Assembly (NCBI GenBank): GCA_958510825.1
Contig: OY294049.1
Location: 35,926,774 to 35,990,773 of the forward strand
DNA from: Brachypterus glaber
Lineage: Eukaryota; Arthropoda; Insecta; Coleoptera; Kateretidae
Length of the DNA: 64,000 nucleotides
Direction: 5' to 3'
Shown: positions 1-10,260 of the stretch, piece after piece
Layout of the letters: every line of letters begins with the position of its first letter
How positions within the stretch are numbered: the first letter of the stretch is position 1
Position numbers and translations under genes: made by a program
Notes under the pieces: model-generated
Databases searched by the model: none
What the model was told of the DNA's origin: nothing
What the model saw: the letters and a program-made list of their open reading frames with translations, nothing else

Positions 1-151
1 TAGAGTAGTCACAGAATCTGATTAAAAAAATTGGACCAAGGCAGCTATGATCAGTGATTTAAAAATGTTAGTGATATTTTTATTACCCATTGTGATTTTG
101 ATTATTTTTTTTTTAAGTTTAAATTGACTGTTATTGCACGTCTTACAAATA
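1..151 (+). repeat. Dispersed repeat R1, copy 1 (split by an insertion)
   Basis: This stretch is clearly similar to 35316-35500 in the same orientation and to 2843-2890 in reverse. Shared landmarks are a 'ttggaccaaggcagctatga' stretch, then an attgactgt segment and 'cttacaaat'. The copy resumes after the inserted element at about 575-620. No coding capacity is visible and the family is not one I recognise. Confidence 0.7.
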
Positions 152-574
152 ACACCGGCACACAAAAAAAATCTCGAGTGCGGCAGACCAGAAATTTTTA
201 GAAGTTTAAATTACACAACAATTGACTATATGCTTAAAATTCAAAATGGCTGATCCAATATGGCGGATTAGATTTTTAAAAGTTGCTCGGATTTGCTTGA
301 AACTTGGTACTTATAGGGTTTTGGGGTCGCTGATTACGAATTTGATGATAGTTTTCCAAAATTTAAAATGGCGGATCCAATATGGCGCATTAGATTTTTT
401 AAAGTTTCTCGGAAAATTTAATCCCCCATATTGGATCCGCTATTTTGAATTTTGGAAAACCGGCACCAGATTCGCAATCAGCGATCCCAAAAACTCCCGA
501 ATACCAAGTTTCAAGCAAGAATTGACTAGTCTTGTCTGCCGCAACTCGAGATTTTTTTGTGTGCATGCCGGTGT
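152..574. mobile_element. Miniature inverted-repeat element, ACACCGGC family, complete copy
   Basis: The ends are inverted repeats: the left begins ACACCGGCACACAAAA and continues to an atctcgagt motif; the right is its complement, ending GCCGGTGT. The interior has repeated 'aaaatggcggatccaatatg' motifs in both orientations. It sits inside repeat R1, whose uninterrupted copy at about 35.45 kb shows the empty site. Removing the element and one A restores that site. No transposase is encoded, and the open frame across 222-596 is an accident of the repeat. Confidence 0.8.
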
Positions 575-619
575 AATTATAAGAAAATGTCTTTAAAAAG
601 TAGATTGTTATTCTTGTGA

Positions 620-1250
620 AGTCTTCAAATAAGATCGAAACTTGTTAGTCGAAATAAGTAAATTCTCGGTTGGTAAAATCCGGTATAATGAGTAATGTCG
701 TCGGGTATGTACTTTTGTTATTCGAATGAAGTAGTGAATATAGCTTTTCGGAATCGGAGGCTTGTTCGTTTTCGAACAATTCAAATTGCATCAAGTCGGG
801 TGTTAATGGTCCTGCCAGGATAATGGATGGAATTGCATTAAAATGTGATCTGCATAGCTCGCTTACATTCCGCTCGCGCAAATGTAATTACCGAATCTTT
901 CCGTAGCTTCCGGACCGTGTAGCTCTCGTGATAAATGAGGGGGGACAGGAGGCGTAATATTCCAGGAAACCGGTGTCTTAATGGATCAGGTGAAAAGCGC
1001 CTTTTTTATGCAGCTACAATTATACTCTAACTAGGGAAGCTATTTAAAAAATCATCACCTACAATCAGTTACGAGAAACCCTTAGAATTTTAGAAGAGCC
1101 TTTAATTTAGTCCTGGATCTAGATCGAAGTAACCCACGCAAGTATTGACTGTCCACTTTTTTGTTGAGACAAATTTGGTTTATTATTAACACTGACTTGG
1201 ACCCAACTGTCAAAAATAATTAAAAGCACAATGGGTAATAAAAACATTAC
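620..1250. other. Hth intron, no recognised feature
   Basis: I see no gene, transposon end or tandem array here. The composition is somewhat less AT-rich around 880-1000. Confidence 0.4.
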
Positions 1251-1253
1251 TAT

Positions 1254-1366
1254 GGTCTGTTTCATCAAGCAAGATAGTAAAATGTTTGTGTACAGAATAT
1301 AGTTAGGTTTGGACTTTAGGTTTGACTGTGCGATTTTTAATTTACTATCTTGATTGATGAAACCAT
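1254..1366. mobile_element. 113-bp miniature element with GGTCTGTTTCATC ends
   Basis: The left end GGTCTGTTTCATCAAGCAAG is matched in inverse by the right end, which finishes TTGATTGATGAAACC, with the arms extending through 'gatagtaaa'. The right half recurs at 49986-50033, which shows that the family is dispersed. Confidence 0.7.
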
Positions 1367-1386
1367 TAATAGTACATTATTTGCCA

Positions 1387-1492
1387 AGTGAGAGAAGTTT
1401 AACATTTTTGACCTGCGTCAAATTGCGGGATGAGCGCGCTAGCGCGACGCCCGCAAGACGCGGTCTAAAATGTTAAAACTTCACTCACGTGG
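1387..1492. repeat. Hairpin-forming repeat with GCGCTAGCGC centre
   Basis: The arm 'agtgagagaagtttaacatt' pairs with 'aatgttaaaacttcactcac' about 85 bases away. The core between is GC-rich and palindromic (gcgcgctagcgcg). It is probably a small foldback element. Confidence 0.6.
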
Positions 1493-1504
1493 AAAATATA
1501 GTAT

Positions 1505-2141
1505 TGTTTTCATCATCTGTAATTTGTTTGGTCTTTAAGAGACAGGCTCAGTGCCTATGGCTCATTTATCTAAAATTTGAATTAATTTGAATGGATAATT
1601 GGGGGAGTGAGTCTCTGCTCACTGATGCTGATTTGCATCTGTCATGAATTTTTGGGTGTTGCGACGAGGAAGGTGGGAGGGGGATTTGGGGGGATGGAGT
1701 AGGGATTGGAGGGAGGTGTGGGGGGAGTGAAACTAGTTCACTGGTGCTGGAGATGCACCTGTCCTGTGTTTGTGGGCACCATTACTGGTTGAGGACATTT
1801 TTGATCTTTTTGTAAGTGTAGTGGATTTCATGATCGTAGTCTAGAAAATTTGAGATGAGGGGGTTTGGGTGGTCTAAATTGTCTTGTATAAAAGACTTAC
1901 TGTATCGGATGATTTCCGTTTTTAGGAGGGGCATGTCGAGATCTCTGTGAATTTGGTTGTTCCGTATAAACCAGGGGGCATCAATGCATATTCTGAGTAC
2001 CTTGTTTTGAAAGGCCTGAAGTTTGGCTGAGAGCGTTTTTTTAAGGGTGATTTTGTTCCAGGCTGGTGCTCCATAGAGGAGTACTGGCTTTAGAGTTTGT
2101 TTGTAAAGTAGAAGTTTGTTTTTAATTGATAGGGAGGGTAT
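1505..2141 (-). pseudogene. 5'-truncated jockey-type LINE, reverse transcriptase C-terminus and 3' UTR
   Basis: On the - strand 2129-1782 reads without a stop for 115 codons and then reaches TAA. The peptide contains KPVLLYGAPAW, then AKLQAFQNKVLRI, then APWFIRNNQIHRDL, in that order. This is the familiar C-terminal signature of jockey-clade non-LTR reverse transcriptases, just after the thumb. The 3' UTR follows to about 1505 and ends near a 'gtctcttaaagacc' motif followed by AT-rich sequence. The catalytic palm and the whole 5' part are missing, so this is a typical 5'-truncated insertion. The surviving frame is intact, so it may be fairly young. Confidence 0.85.
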
Positions 2142-2148
2142 TTTTTTT

Positions 2149-2839
2149 TTTTTTCACTACCAGTACAATTAATTAGCTATTTATTTATTTATTTTACTTA
2201 AATTTAATGAAAAAGCTTATAAATTTAAAATATCACGCTGGCCGTTCGCGGCCATTAAAAAAACAAATGAATAACTTGACATTTCTGGCAGAAATTTTTT
2301 GCTGAAATTATTAAGTTAGAAAGTGTTTCCGTGTTAAGTGTAATTAAATATATAAAAATGGAAAGTGAAATGCAAAGTGATGATTCTGGTACTCCCCCAG
2401 AAATAAGGGGACAGGCGAAAACTTTGAGGGAGAATCTATTGCCTCAAAAATCAATATATGGGGGTTGTACCTCTAGTAATCTATGATCCTTACGGTAATA
2501 TATGGGTTGTATAATCTATGGTTGAATATGATGGACCAATAATTTTCACTTTTCGAAGTGTTTTTTGTAAAACATGTTTTATAGGTACTAATTTAGTTAA
2601 TATTTTTGAATCTATCATGCAATAAATAAATTTGGTGCCTAAAGACACTTGTAAATAGCAACGTGATTTAATAATTAAGTGAAACGTCAGATGCCAAAAC
2701 AGCTGAATAAAAATTCATTATTAACCATGGTGCAATTTTATTATTTTTAGAACCTCTGACGTCATAGGTAGAGAAATAATATTTCTACCAATGAAAAGAA
2801 CAGTAATAAAGCTGTGGTTTTCGGCTGGTAGTGAAAAAA
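2149..2839 (+). mobile_element. Inverted-repeat element with CACTACCAG ends and short ORF relic
   Basis: The left end is a T run followed by CACTACCAG; the right end is CTGGTAGTG followed by an A run. Inside, 2358-2486 is an ATG-started frame of 42 codons whose start reads MESEMQSDDSGTPPEIRG and which later contains TLRENLLPQKS. The LLPxKS segment reminds me of the N-terminus of tyrosine-recombinase-like proteins in insect repeats, but that is weak and does not fit with terminal inverted repeats. It lies next to a reverse R1 fragment (2843-2890). Confidence 0.5.
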
Positions 2840-2842
2840 GTC

Positions 2843-2890
2843 ATTTTTAAATCACTAATCATAGTCGCCTTAGTCCATTTTTTTAATTTA
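2843..2890 (-). repeat. Dispersed repeat R1, short reverse fragment
   Basis: About 46 bases are the reverse complement of the R1 segment at 20-66, with a few differences. Confidence 0.65.
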
Positions 2891-2999
2891 TATTGTATCC
2901 CGACTTTAGATTAACTTTTCAATATTCACATTTTTCATAGCAGATCTCTGCAAAACAATGGAACGTTTTTTGTGAAAACTTAATAAAGTAACTGTATCA

Positions 3000-3510
3000 C
3001 GGTTTGTTATTTTTGTATTGATCGAGACATTTGTTTCCCGAGATTAGGAAATATTTGTTTTCGTCTCACAAAGGGTCGAGAAAATAGATTATTGATTAAG
3101 CGAACAAATATCATTAGGACAAAAGTGGTTTTCCTTCATTGTTTTTGACAACCCTTTGGCATTCGGTGTTGAGTTTCACGGAACGCAACCCATTAGATCT
3201 GTGTAGGGGCGTAATCATTCCTAATGATTAGACCCGGTGACTTGCTCTCAGCTCTATAGACACTTGTATGTCGAAAATCGGCTGTTACAAATAAATGTTG
3301 TTATTGTATTGAGCCGGGGCGTTTATCGTTTCCGCATTAGGGGAAATCTTTCGCATAACCCCTTTGAATGTCGCCAGTGATGGATTGCGTACGCTGAAGG
3401 GTCGAGAATAAAAACAATTACATTAGGATATGCATATATACGGGGTGTTTTAGAACTCGCGTTTTCCTCTGACAACGCAGCGAATACAAAAAGTAAAAAA
3501 TCTCCGGTCT
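3000..3510. other. Non-repetitive, less AT-rich island in hth intron
   Basis: I see no coding pattern and no copy elsewhere in the window. Several homeodomain-type cores are visible (for example 'attattgattaagc' and 'taatgattag'). A conserved regulatory element is possible, but this is inference from composition only. Confidence 0.3.
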
Positions 3511-3515
3511 TCAAA

Positions 3516-3852
3516 AATAGTTATTTATGGTACTAGTGGATAAAGTAAGATATTGCCCATGAGAAAATTAACCTGCGTGGCGTCAGCCAAGCAGGTTAAT
3601 TTTCGAGAGGGCAATATCGGTTTACCCATGAGTGCCATACAAGGTTTTATCCAATAAATAGCTTGGAAATTCATATTTTTATTACAAGTTTTAATGACAT
3701 TTAAAAGAAAATAATTTGACAAGTGACAGTTGAGTGGGTAAAATAAATAATTATCCACTCAATAAAGTAAAAGCCACATGCGGGTTATTATTGAGTTTAT
3801 CTATTTAAAATAAAGCTGGTAATTGTCTCATTATCTGTATGTATTGGATAAA
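3516..3852 (+). repeat. Dispersed repeat R2, copy 1
   Basis: This 337-bp unit is repeated in the same direction at 3926-4261, 410 bases further on. It has an internal hairpin, 'ttaacctgc' pairing with 'gcaggttaa', and inverted 'tttatccaata' and 'tattggataaa' motifs. Partial copies lie at 47739-47827 (+) and 48668-48915 (-). Confidence 0.85.
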
Positions 3853-3925
3853 GAAATTTTTTTGTCCAAAATCAAAAATGTTGGTACTTTAAAAAGAATC
3901 CCTCCAAAAATAAGAAAGCTACGAT

Positions 3926-4261
3926 AATAGTTATTTATGGTACTAGTGGGTAAAGTAAAACATTTCCCATGAGAAAATTAACCTGCGAGGCGTCAGCCAA
4001 GCAGGTTAATTTTCGAGAGGGCAATATCGGTTTCCCATGAGTGCCATACAAGGTTTTATCCAATAAATAGCTTAGGGATTCATATTTTTATTAAAAATTT
4101 TAATGACATTTACAAGAAAATAATTTGACAAGTGACAGTTGAGTGGGTAAAATAAATAATTATCCACTCAATAAAGTAAAAGCCACGCGCGGGTTATTAT
4201 TGAGTTTATCTATTTAAAATAAAGCTGGTAATTGTCTTATTATCTGTATGTATTGGATAAA
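3926..4261 (+). repeat. Dispersed repeat R2, copy 2
   Basis: Near-identical to the unit at 3516-3852, with scattered substitutions and small indels. The two are separated by 73 bases of unrelated sequence, so this is a close direct duplication and not a strict tandem array. Confidence 0.85.
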
Positions 4262-4639
4262 CGTATTTTTTTAGAACTAACTACTTTAATTAAAAGGATC
4301 ACTCGAACTAAATTCCCTTTAAAAACAAAAAAAAATATAGTAACATGCTATCAACGTATTTTTTTAGGAAAAATTATACCCAGTAAAAGAGTCATTCATA
4401 TCAAACTAAAAAAAAAAAATCTTTAAAAAAAAAAGTTATCGGGGCGCCACTTAAAAATTAGAAATATCCCAATATAATTTAATCTAGTTTAACCTAAAAC
4501 TTCTTCGGGAAAAATCTACGTGCAAATGTGATACTAGATTGCGAAACATAATATATCTTCTTGCTTGTTTTATGTTGTTTTAAGTATCTCCCATTAAACT
4601 TTATAAACTATGATCTATGAAACACCCTGTGTATACATT

Positions 4640-4860
4640 AGGAAAGGAGTGGAATCAGATGTCGCCAGTGTTGTACAATACATTGTCGATGTTTACGCTG
4701 CGAGTTATGAATGTGCCCAATTACATCTTAAATGCCGTGCTCCATTAATTTTCACAGCTGCTGCCTCTTAATTGGGATCCACACGCTCGATAATAAACGG
4801 AGACCATCGCGACGAAGCTCTATGTTTTCCGCTGTCGGGGTTGATTACACTGAGGAAAAA
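4640..4860. other. Non-repetitive GC-balanced island in hth intron
   Basis: The sequence has no copy in the window and no plausible exon. It carries 'ccattaatt' and 'ctcttaattggg' homeodomain-like cores. A cis-regulatory role is only inferred from its contrast with the AT-rich surroundings. Confidence 0.3.
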
Positions 4861-5500
4861 TCAAAGAAAAACTTGAAGTTTTCCCAAAGAAAATAACACA
4901 CGTTGTTATTTGGTAAAACCTATTCAAAACTAATTTATATACATGTATATATTCGCAACTTTAATAAACTGCGCGCATAATCTGTCGATGCTCAATTGTT
5001 TCTTGTTTTATGGTTGGCAAAATACATTTAATTCAATATGTAAGTTGATAGAAGCCAGGCCTGAGGCGCTAATATATTAAGGTTGATTATTTTTTGTTTC
5101 AAATTGATTGTCCAAATCCAAATTATTTTTGAAAAGCAAGAAGAAAATGGTAAATGGTTATGTTACCAAATATCAAAACGTTTACATGTTAACTTTTCAT
5201 TTCACATCGTGATTAATGATACTAAATAATTTAGATCTGAGGCGATATATTAAAAGACAAAAAATGGTAAAGCATTAGTTCTGCGTCTCTAAGTTGGCTT
5301 ATAAAATTTTCTCTTAGTGTAGGTGTTGCATCTAATTTTCACCAGATGTAAGTAATTATATCTGAATTCATAACAGTATTTTTACTCTTGTTTAACTCAA
5401 TATTTCCCACTCAGTATAAATACACTGATAAAATGGTTTTCAGTTATTTTAATATATTTTTAATAAAAATTAATTGATGCTCGTTTCCAGATTAGGCTAT
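4861..5500. other. AT-rich hth intron, nothing recognised
   Basis: I see no gene, transposon end or tandem array. Confidence 0.4.
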
Positions 5501-6225
5501 TAGTCCAGTCAAATAACGAGAAATTCCTATGTTAAATTGCAATAAATGTACACGAGCTGATATTTTAAAATGTAGTAGTGGATAGTAACAGAACACCCCT
5601 GTTTTTGTTTATCGCCGAGCGATTTGCGTAAGGGGGCAAAATTGTATTTTCGATTTTTAGCCAAATTATTCATCTGAGGATAAAAGTGGTTATAAACAAA
5701 CTTGTAGCTATTCAAATTCTCTATAAGTATTATATATTATTCATTTTTATAAGTATTTTGTTAAGGTTTGGATGTGGGCGCTGAAATTAGAGTTGCGCCC
5801 TCTGTAACGGTACCAAAGTACCTATAAAAATTTATAATATATGAAACTTATAGAGAATTTCAAGAGCTATAATTTTTCTTATAACCACTTTTATCGTCCG
5901 ATGAATAATTTGGTTGAAAAATGGAAAAAACCAATTTCACCTCCAACATGGCTATTTTTGAATTAACTCGATTGTTATTAATATATTAAAAAAATGATCC
6001 AAACAAGAATTGTTGGAAATTTTCTCCTTAATAAAATTGGTTTTATGATTTTTTATCGTAAGATACATATTAAGCGACCCCTAAAATTCAAGATAGCAGA
6101 CACCCCTTACGCATATCACCCGGTGAAAAACTAACAGGAATGTTCTGTTATAATTCACTACTACCCATTAAAATATCAGCCAGTGTACATTTATTGGAAT
6201 TTCCATTTATTATTTGACTGGACTA
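5501..6225. mobile_element. 725-bp foldback element with TAGTCCAGTC ends
   Basis: Terminal repeats begin TAGTCCAGTCAAATAA on the left and end TTATTTGACTGGACTA on the right. The inverted similarity runs for more than 200 bases into each side: 'gtacac', 'gagctgatatttt' and 'gtagtagtggatagt' on the left all have counterparts on the right. No coding capacity is visible. Confidence 0.8.
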
Positions 6226-6249
6226 TATTTAATATTTAGATTTTAACCC

Positions 6250-7040
6250 TGTTTTTGGAAAATGTTTGTTTGTGTGAGACTGTCAGCATATGTGGTGGAG
6301 GTTCTTGAGTTCTGGAACATTAATCACAGATACAAAAGCAAGTTATGCACGCTCCTCGAGTTTGGATTAAAGAAGGGTTTGTGTGAGCGATCGAATTCGG
6401 CAGACACACATGTGCCGCGGAAATAAAGAAATAGTAATTGTAGATCTCGGGCCATGTCTTTATGGGCGGGGGCGGCAATAAATTTCCCGTTTAATATCTC
6501 TCAACACATAAACGGGAGAAGAACGCGGGGTCGCAAGCTGACGCCGTGATAGAGTCCACGGGTTGACCCGTAGCTTTTCGGCAGCTGTTGCACCACCATC
6601 ACCTCGACCCGACCATTCGCTAACGACATAATTACCAACCGGGGGTTATTCTGCTTGGCAATAACTGCAATAGCAATTCCGAATATCACGTATCGAACAA
6701 ATCATCGAAACGTCATGCCGAATACGCCAAAGATCGCCCCCTTTATTTAGCGCGATCCGAGACACGCATAGAAATCGCGCTCAAGCAGGCCATAACGTGT
6801 ATTACGACGACCCACGGTCAATTTCTTCAGATTTCAGGAAATTGAACTGCCAGACACCACTGCGTGTGCGATTTACAAATACACAAATAGCAATTAGGTT
6901 CGACAACCACCCTCAGCCTTATCTGGCCTCAGTTCCTACCCAAGCACATTCATGGCAAGTACTGACACTCTACGTACTTCAAAAAAGTCCAATGCCACGA
7001 GAAAGGCGTTTCGTTAAATTAGTTTCTTCTTTATCGACTG
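6250..7040. other. Large non-repetitive GC-rich island in hth intron
   Basis: This is the longest stretch in the first 11 kb without repeat similarity, and it is visibly richer in G and C. Open frames exist on both strands (for example 6797-7129 + and 6501-6689 -) but none matches a hth exon or has splice signals that I can defend. A Hox-like 'ctttatgggc' core lies near 6460. It is a candidate regulatory element. Confidence 0.35.
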
Positions 7041-7044
7041 TTCT

Positions 7045-7735
7045 CAGGGCAGTAGCTATGGGGGGGATGGGGGGGAGCCTCCCCCCCACCTATCTTGAAA
7101 TCAAAAAAGTTGCATATATCATGGATTAAAAACATAAAAGTTGCATATGGGTTAAAAAATAAAATAAAATAATAAATTTTTAATTTTGCGAAAAAAAGTT
7201 TTAAATTTTATGGCTTAAAAATATTAAAGTTGGGATTTTTAAACCTTAGAATAAAAAAAATTGCATATTTCATGGATTAAAAATATAAAAGTTGCATATT
7301 TTTTCATGGGATAAACATAATAAAATAATACATTTTTAATTTTGGGAAAAAAGTGGTAAATTTCAGTTATTAAAAATATAAAAGTTGGGATTTTCAAAAA
7401 ACTTGCATATTTCGTGGATTCAAAATATAAAACTTGCATATTTCATGGGTTACAAATAATAAAATTATAAATTTTTAATCTTGTGAAAAAAGTTGTAAAC
7501 TTCATAGATTAAGAAATATAAAAGTAAGGATTCTCAAACCTTGAAAAAATATAAATAACTTAACCAGAAGGTGTAACTTTTTTTTGAGAAAGGGTGGGAC
7601 CTTTTTTTTTAGTCATGAACTTATTTGAACTTATTTTTAGAGTGTTTTGAGAAAGGGTGGGACCTTTTTTTTTTAGTCATGAACTTTTTTTGTTGAGGAA
7701 AAAGGTTGTGTTTTTAGGCTAAAAAAAAGTTGTTC
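7045..7735 (+). mobile_element. hAT-type miniature element, right end lost
   Basis: It starts CAGGGCAGTAGCTATGG and continues with a G-run/C-run segment and 'ctatcttgaaa', the same order as the complete element at 28328-28676. The body is a run of degenerate 'aaaagttgcatatttcatgg' units. The terminal CCCTG seen in the other copy is not found here. Confidence 0.65.
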
Positions 7736-7739
7736 TGTT

Positions 7740-8479
7740 CTGTAAAAGATGCAACAATTAGAATTAAGCATTTTCAAATTGATGCAATTACCACATTTTA
7801 AATTCTACTGTTAAATCATTTGACAACTAATCTTACTTTTTGAGAATTGTTGGTTTGAAATATTTTATTCTTACATTTTAGGAATCTTAATGCTTATCGG
7901 CAACGCCGCTCATATGCAGTTTGGCAACAGCGGAAAAAAGCACCTTCCTTTTTAAGATAGACAGTTTTATTGTCAGTGTCAGTACTTGGTCAAGAATTAA
8001 TTTGGTCCTACAGTGTTAAAAATAAACGTTATCAATTTCAATTAGAAGATTTCATATTCAAGTACCGCCAACTGAGGATACTTTGACCCCAGGGTATACC
8101 TTGATCGTCAATTTTTTAAATTCGGGTCAAACCAAATAAAAAATAAGTAATGATCAGTGTTCGAATTTAGTGGTACAGAACTTCAGTGAGTTGATTTTAT
8201 TATATTATTCATATGTACCTACAGCCTGTTCCAGAACTCGCGTACCGAAATTTGAGGGTATATTAAAAACCCTCTGGAAAATATGAAAAAAATTAAATTC
8301 ATCTTCAATACTAATTAAAAAGGAAGCTATTTAATCTGACCAATCCTGTTGCTGATGTTAAATTACCTAAAAATTAGTTTTTCCCTACTTATTAGTAACT
8401 ATGGTTGCATTTTAATGGTTGACTCGTGCATTGTTTAAGACTTTCAACTTTAGAATCTTTTTAGGTTATTATATATTAA
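7740..8479. other. AT-rich hth intron, nothing recognised
   Basis: I see no gene or clear repeat in this stretch. Confidence 0.4.
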
Positions 8480-8740
8480 TTTAGCCGCATATAAGAAATA
8501 CACTATAAGAGAAAGTCAGATACGTGACCGTGAAAAGTATCCAGGACCCGAACCTGTGTTTTGGCTTCTAGGTACGACTGAGCGATGGCGCCAGCTGTAT
8601 ATGAACTTGATTGTTTAGTGGGAGTGGGGTGAGGGGTAGTATATCTGTCAAAACAATTGAAATTTTACTCGTGAAATTTTACTCGTGATTTGCAATTTAT
8701 TGTGCTTTTATACCGAACTTTTATTGTGATGTAATACAAA

Positions 8741-8875
8741 ATGTGTATTGTACCGTTTTGCAAGGATCAGTTAAGTAAACGTCACCGTTTTCCTAGTGAT
8801 GCAAACTTATTTAATGTGTGGGTCAAAAACATTAATAGTGCCAAGTTAAATAAAATGACTAAAGGCAGGGACTGA
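8741..8875 (+). pseudogene. Truncated THAP-domain N-terminus of P-type transposase
   Basis: ATG at 8741 opens 44 codons before TGA. The start reads MCIVPFCKD, giving the C-x4-C half of a THAP C2CH zinc site. It is followed by HRFP at residues 15-18 and a conserved-looking Trp at residue 27. In THAP proteins the second half, C-x2-H and the AVPTIF-type box, comes later; here the frame stops before that, where the tandem repeat array begins (8864). In P elements this DNA-binding domain recognises sites near the element ends. Only the first half remains, so the product would be non-functional. It matches the expected position and strand for a P transposase start. Confidence 0.75.
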
Positions 8876-9142
8876 CCCTGTCTTGAAAAGCTTCTTATTA
8901 TTTTGACTGAGCTATTTAGGGCAGGGACAGCCCCTACACAAAAAAAACTTATCGATTTGACTGAGCTGTTTAGGGCTGGGACAAATGCCCTAAAAAGCTT
9001 CTTACCATTTTTACTGATATGTTTAGGGCAGGGATGGCCCCTATCGAAAAGAGCTTATCAGTTTGACTGAGCTAGCCTTAAACAGCTGTTTAGGGCTGGG
9101 ATAGCCCCTGGCCAGAGAAGCTTATCGGTTTAACTGATTCAT
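8864..9142 (+). repeat. 54-bp tandem array inside the P-type element
   Basis: About five degenerate units start at 8864, 8920, 8974, 9027 and 9094. Each begins GGCAGGGA or GGCTGGGA, passes through 'agcttcttatc'-like sequence, and ends 'ttgactgagctgtttag'. The last interval is longer by about 13 bases. The array starts within the end of the THAP reading frame, so its expansion or insertion is what closed the gene. Confidence 0.8.
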
Positions 9143-9385
9143 ATTGTTTATCTGTTAAATGTAGGAATACTAATTATAAAAACTTTGCAAATGTGCTCTG
9201 CCTTTAGGCAGTATATTCTGTATGACACTCAATTATATATGAAGGCAAATGTTTACTCCTCATATATATTTATTTATAATAAAAAGTTAACTGTTAAAAG
9301 TACGACATAATTGTTTTAATTTCCTATTTACGTTTAAAATAAAATATATAAAAATCAAAGCCAAGTGTTTTTTTTTAATTATATA

Positions 9386-9552
9386 GGTTTATTTAGCAAA
9401 AGATAAAATTTCATATTTTTAAAGTTTAACAAATTTTACATTTAATTAAAATTTCGATTCATATATTGTTATTTTTAATTAATGTGCGGGTTAGATAACC
9501 CACTTGTTAGACTTTAAAAATTTGTTTTATCTTTTGGTGAATAAACTTAAAG
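9386..9552. repeat. Inverted repeat nested in the P-type element
   Basis: The segment 'aggtttatttagcaaaagat' and following bases are matched in reverse at 9502-9552 ('atcttttggtgaataaactt'), around a centre with 'gggttagataaccc'. It could be a small foldback inserted in the element or part of its own interior. Confidence 0.55.
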
Positions 9553-9989
9553 TTTTAAATAAAAATACAGAGCTTTTCCCAATTTTTACAAAATTGATTT
9601 GGGAAAGCAATAGTAATCTTTATTACCGACTTCCGTAGGTTATCTGTATTATCGGCTGTCGTTGACCGTGAATTTAGTGAATTTTAAAAAACAACGGCTA
9701 TGGCGGTACAATAGTTTTCTATCTCTATCATTTGACTTTCTCTTATAGTGTATTTCTTATATGTTTAGCCGGTACCTGATAAAAACTTTGATTGCTAAGG
9801 TTTTGTTTTCCCATATTTTTACAAAATTAAGCCTTGAGCAGTATTAAGTATAAATTTTTAAAATTTAGATTCTAAAATGAATACGAAAAAGTTTACTTTA
9901 CTCTCAAGAAATGTTTTCAAATTAATTAAAAAAAAGGTAATAAATTTATTCGTTATATTGTTTTCGAGAACATCGGGTAAATGAAAAAG

Positions 9990-10260
9990 TTTTCTTACGA
10001 GAATTTAGATGAAATTTGCGGCAAACTTCGGAGTGTCGCGTACGGGCCATATTTCGATTACGTAGCAAACTGTAAGCCTGCATCCCTTGCCGCGCGTCAC
10101 ACATAAACAAAATTACTAGGAATTTTGTAGGATCAATTTCCCCTATCCATTAGGGCAGGGATCGGCCTTGCTTCCCACGGCGACTATTACTGTTGCATCA
10201 TTCCCTGTATTATTCATAAAAGTGAAGGAAGTGCGCCACATCGATTTCTGATGTATATGT
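9990..10260. other. Non-repetitive less AT-rich island in hth intron
   Basis: I see no coding pattern and no second copy in the window. It lies 1.4-1.7 kb upstream of the homeodomain exon. A regulatory role is inference from composition only. Confidence 0.3.

Larger units (their letters stand above)
8488..9763 (+). mobile_element. P-element relative, internally deleted, with perfect ends and target duplication
   Basis: The ends are perfect 31-bp inverted repeats (8488-8518 and 9733-9763). The left one begins CATATAAGAAATACACTATA. They are flanked by identical 8-bp direct repeats TTTAGCCG (8480-8487 and 9764-9771). Canonical Drosophila P elements also have 31-bp inverted repeats starting CA and 8-bp target duplications, and their transposase begins with a THAP zinc finger. 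A THAP-like start lies 253 bp inside the left end (8741). The transposase body is gone and a tandem array fills part of the space, so the copy cannot move by itself. The intact ends and duplication suggest recent insertion. I am confident of the P superfamily; the lineage within it is not clear. Confidence 0.9.

Noticed and set aside
222..596. 124-codon frame at the start of the window
   Set aside because: It follows the repeated 'aaaatggcggatccaatatg' motif of a miniature element, and a second copy at 49.8 kb does not preserve the frame.
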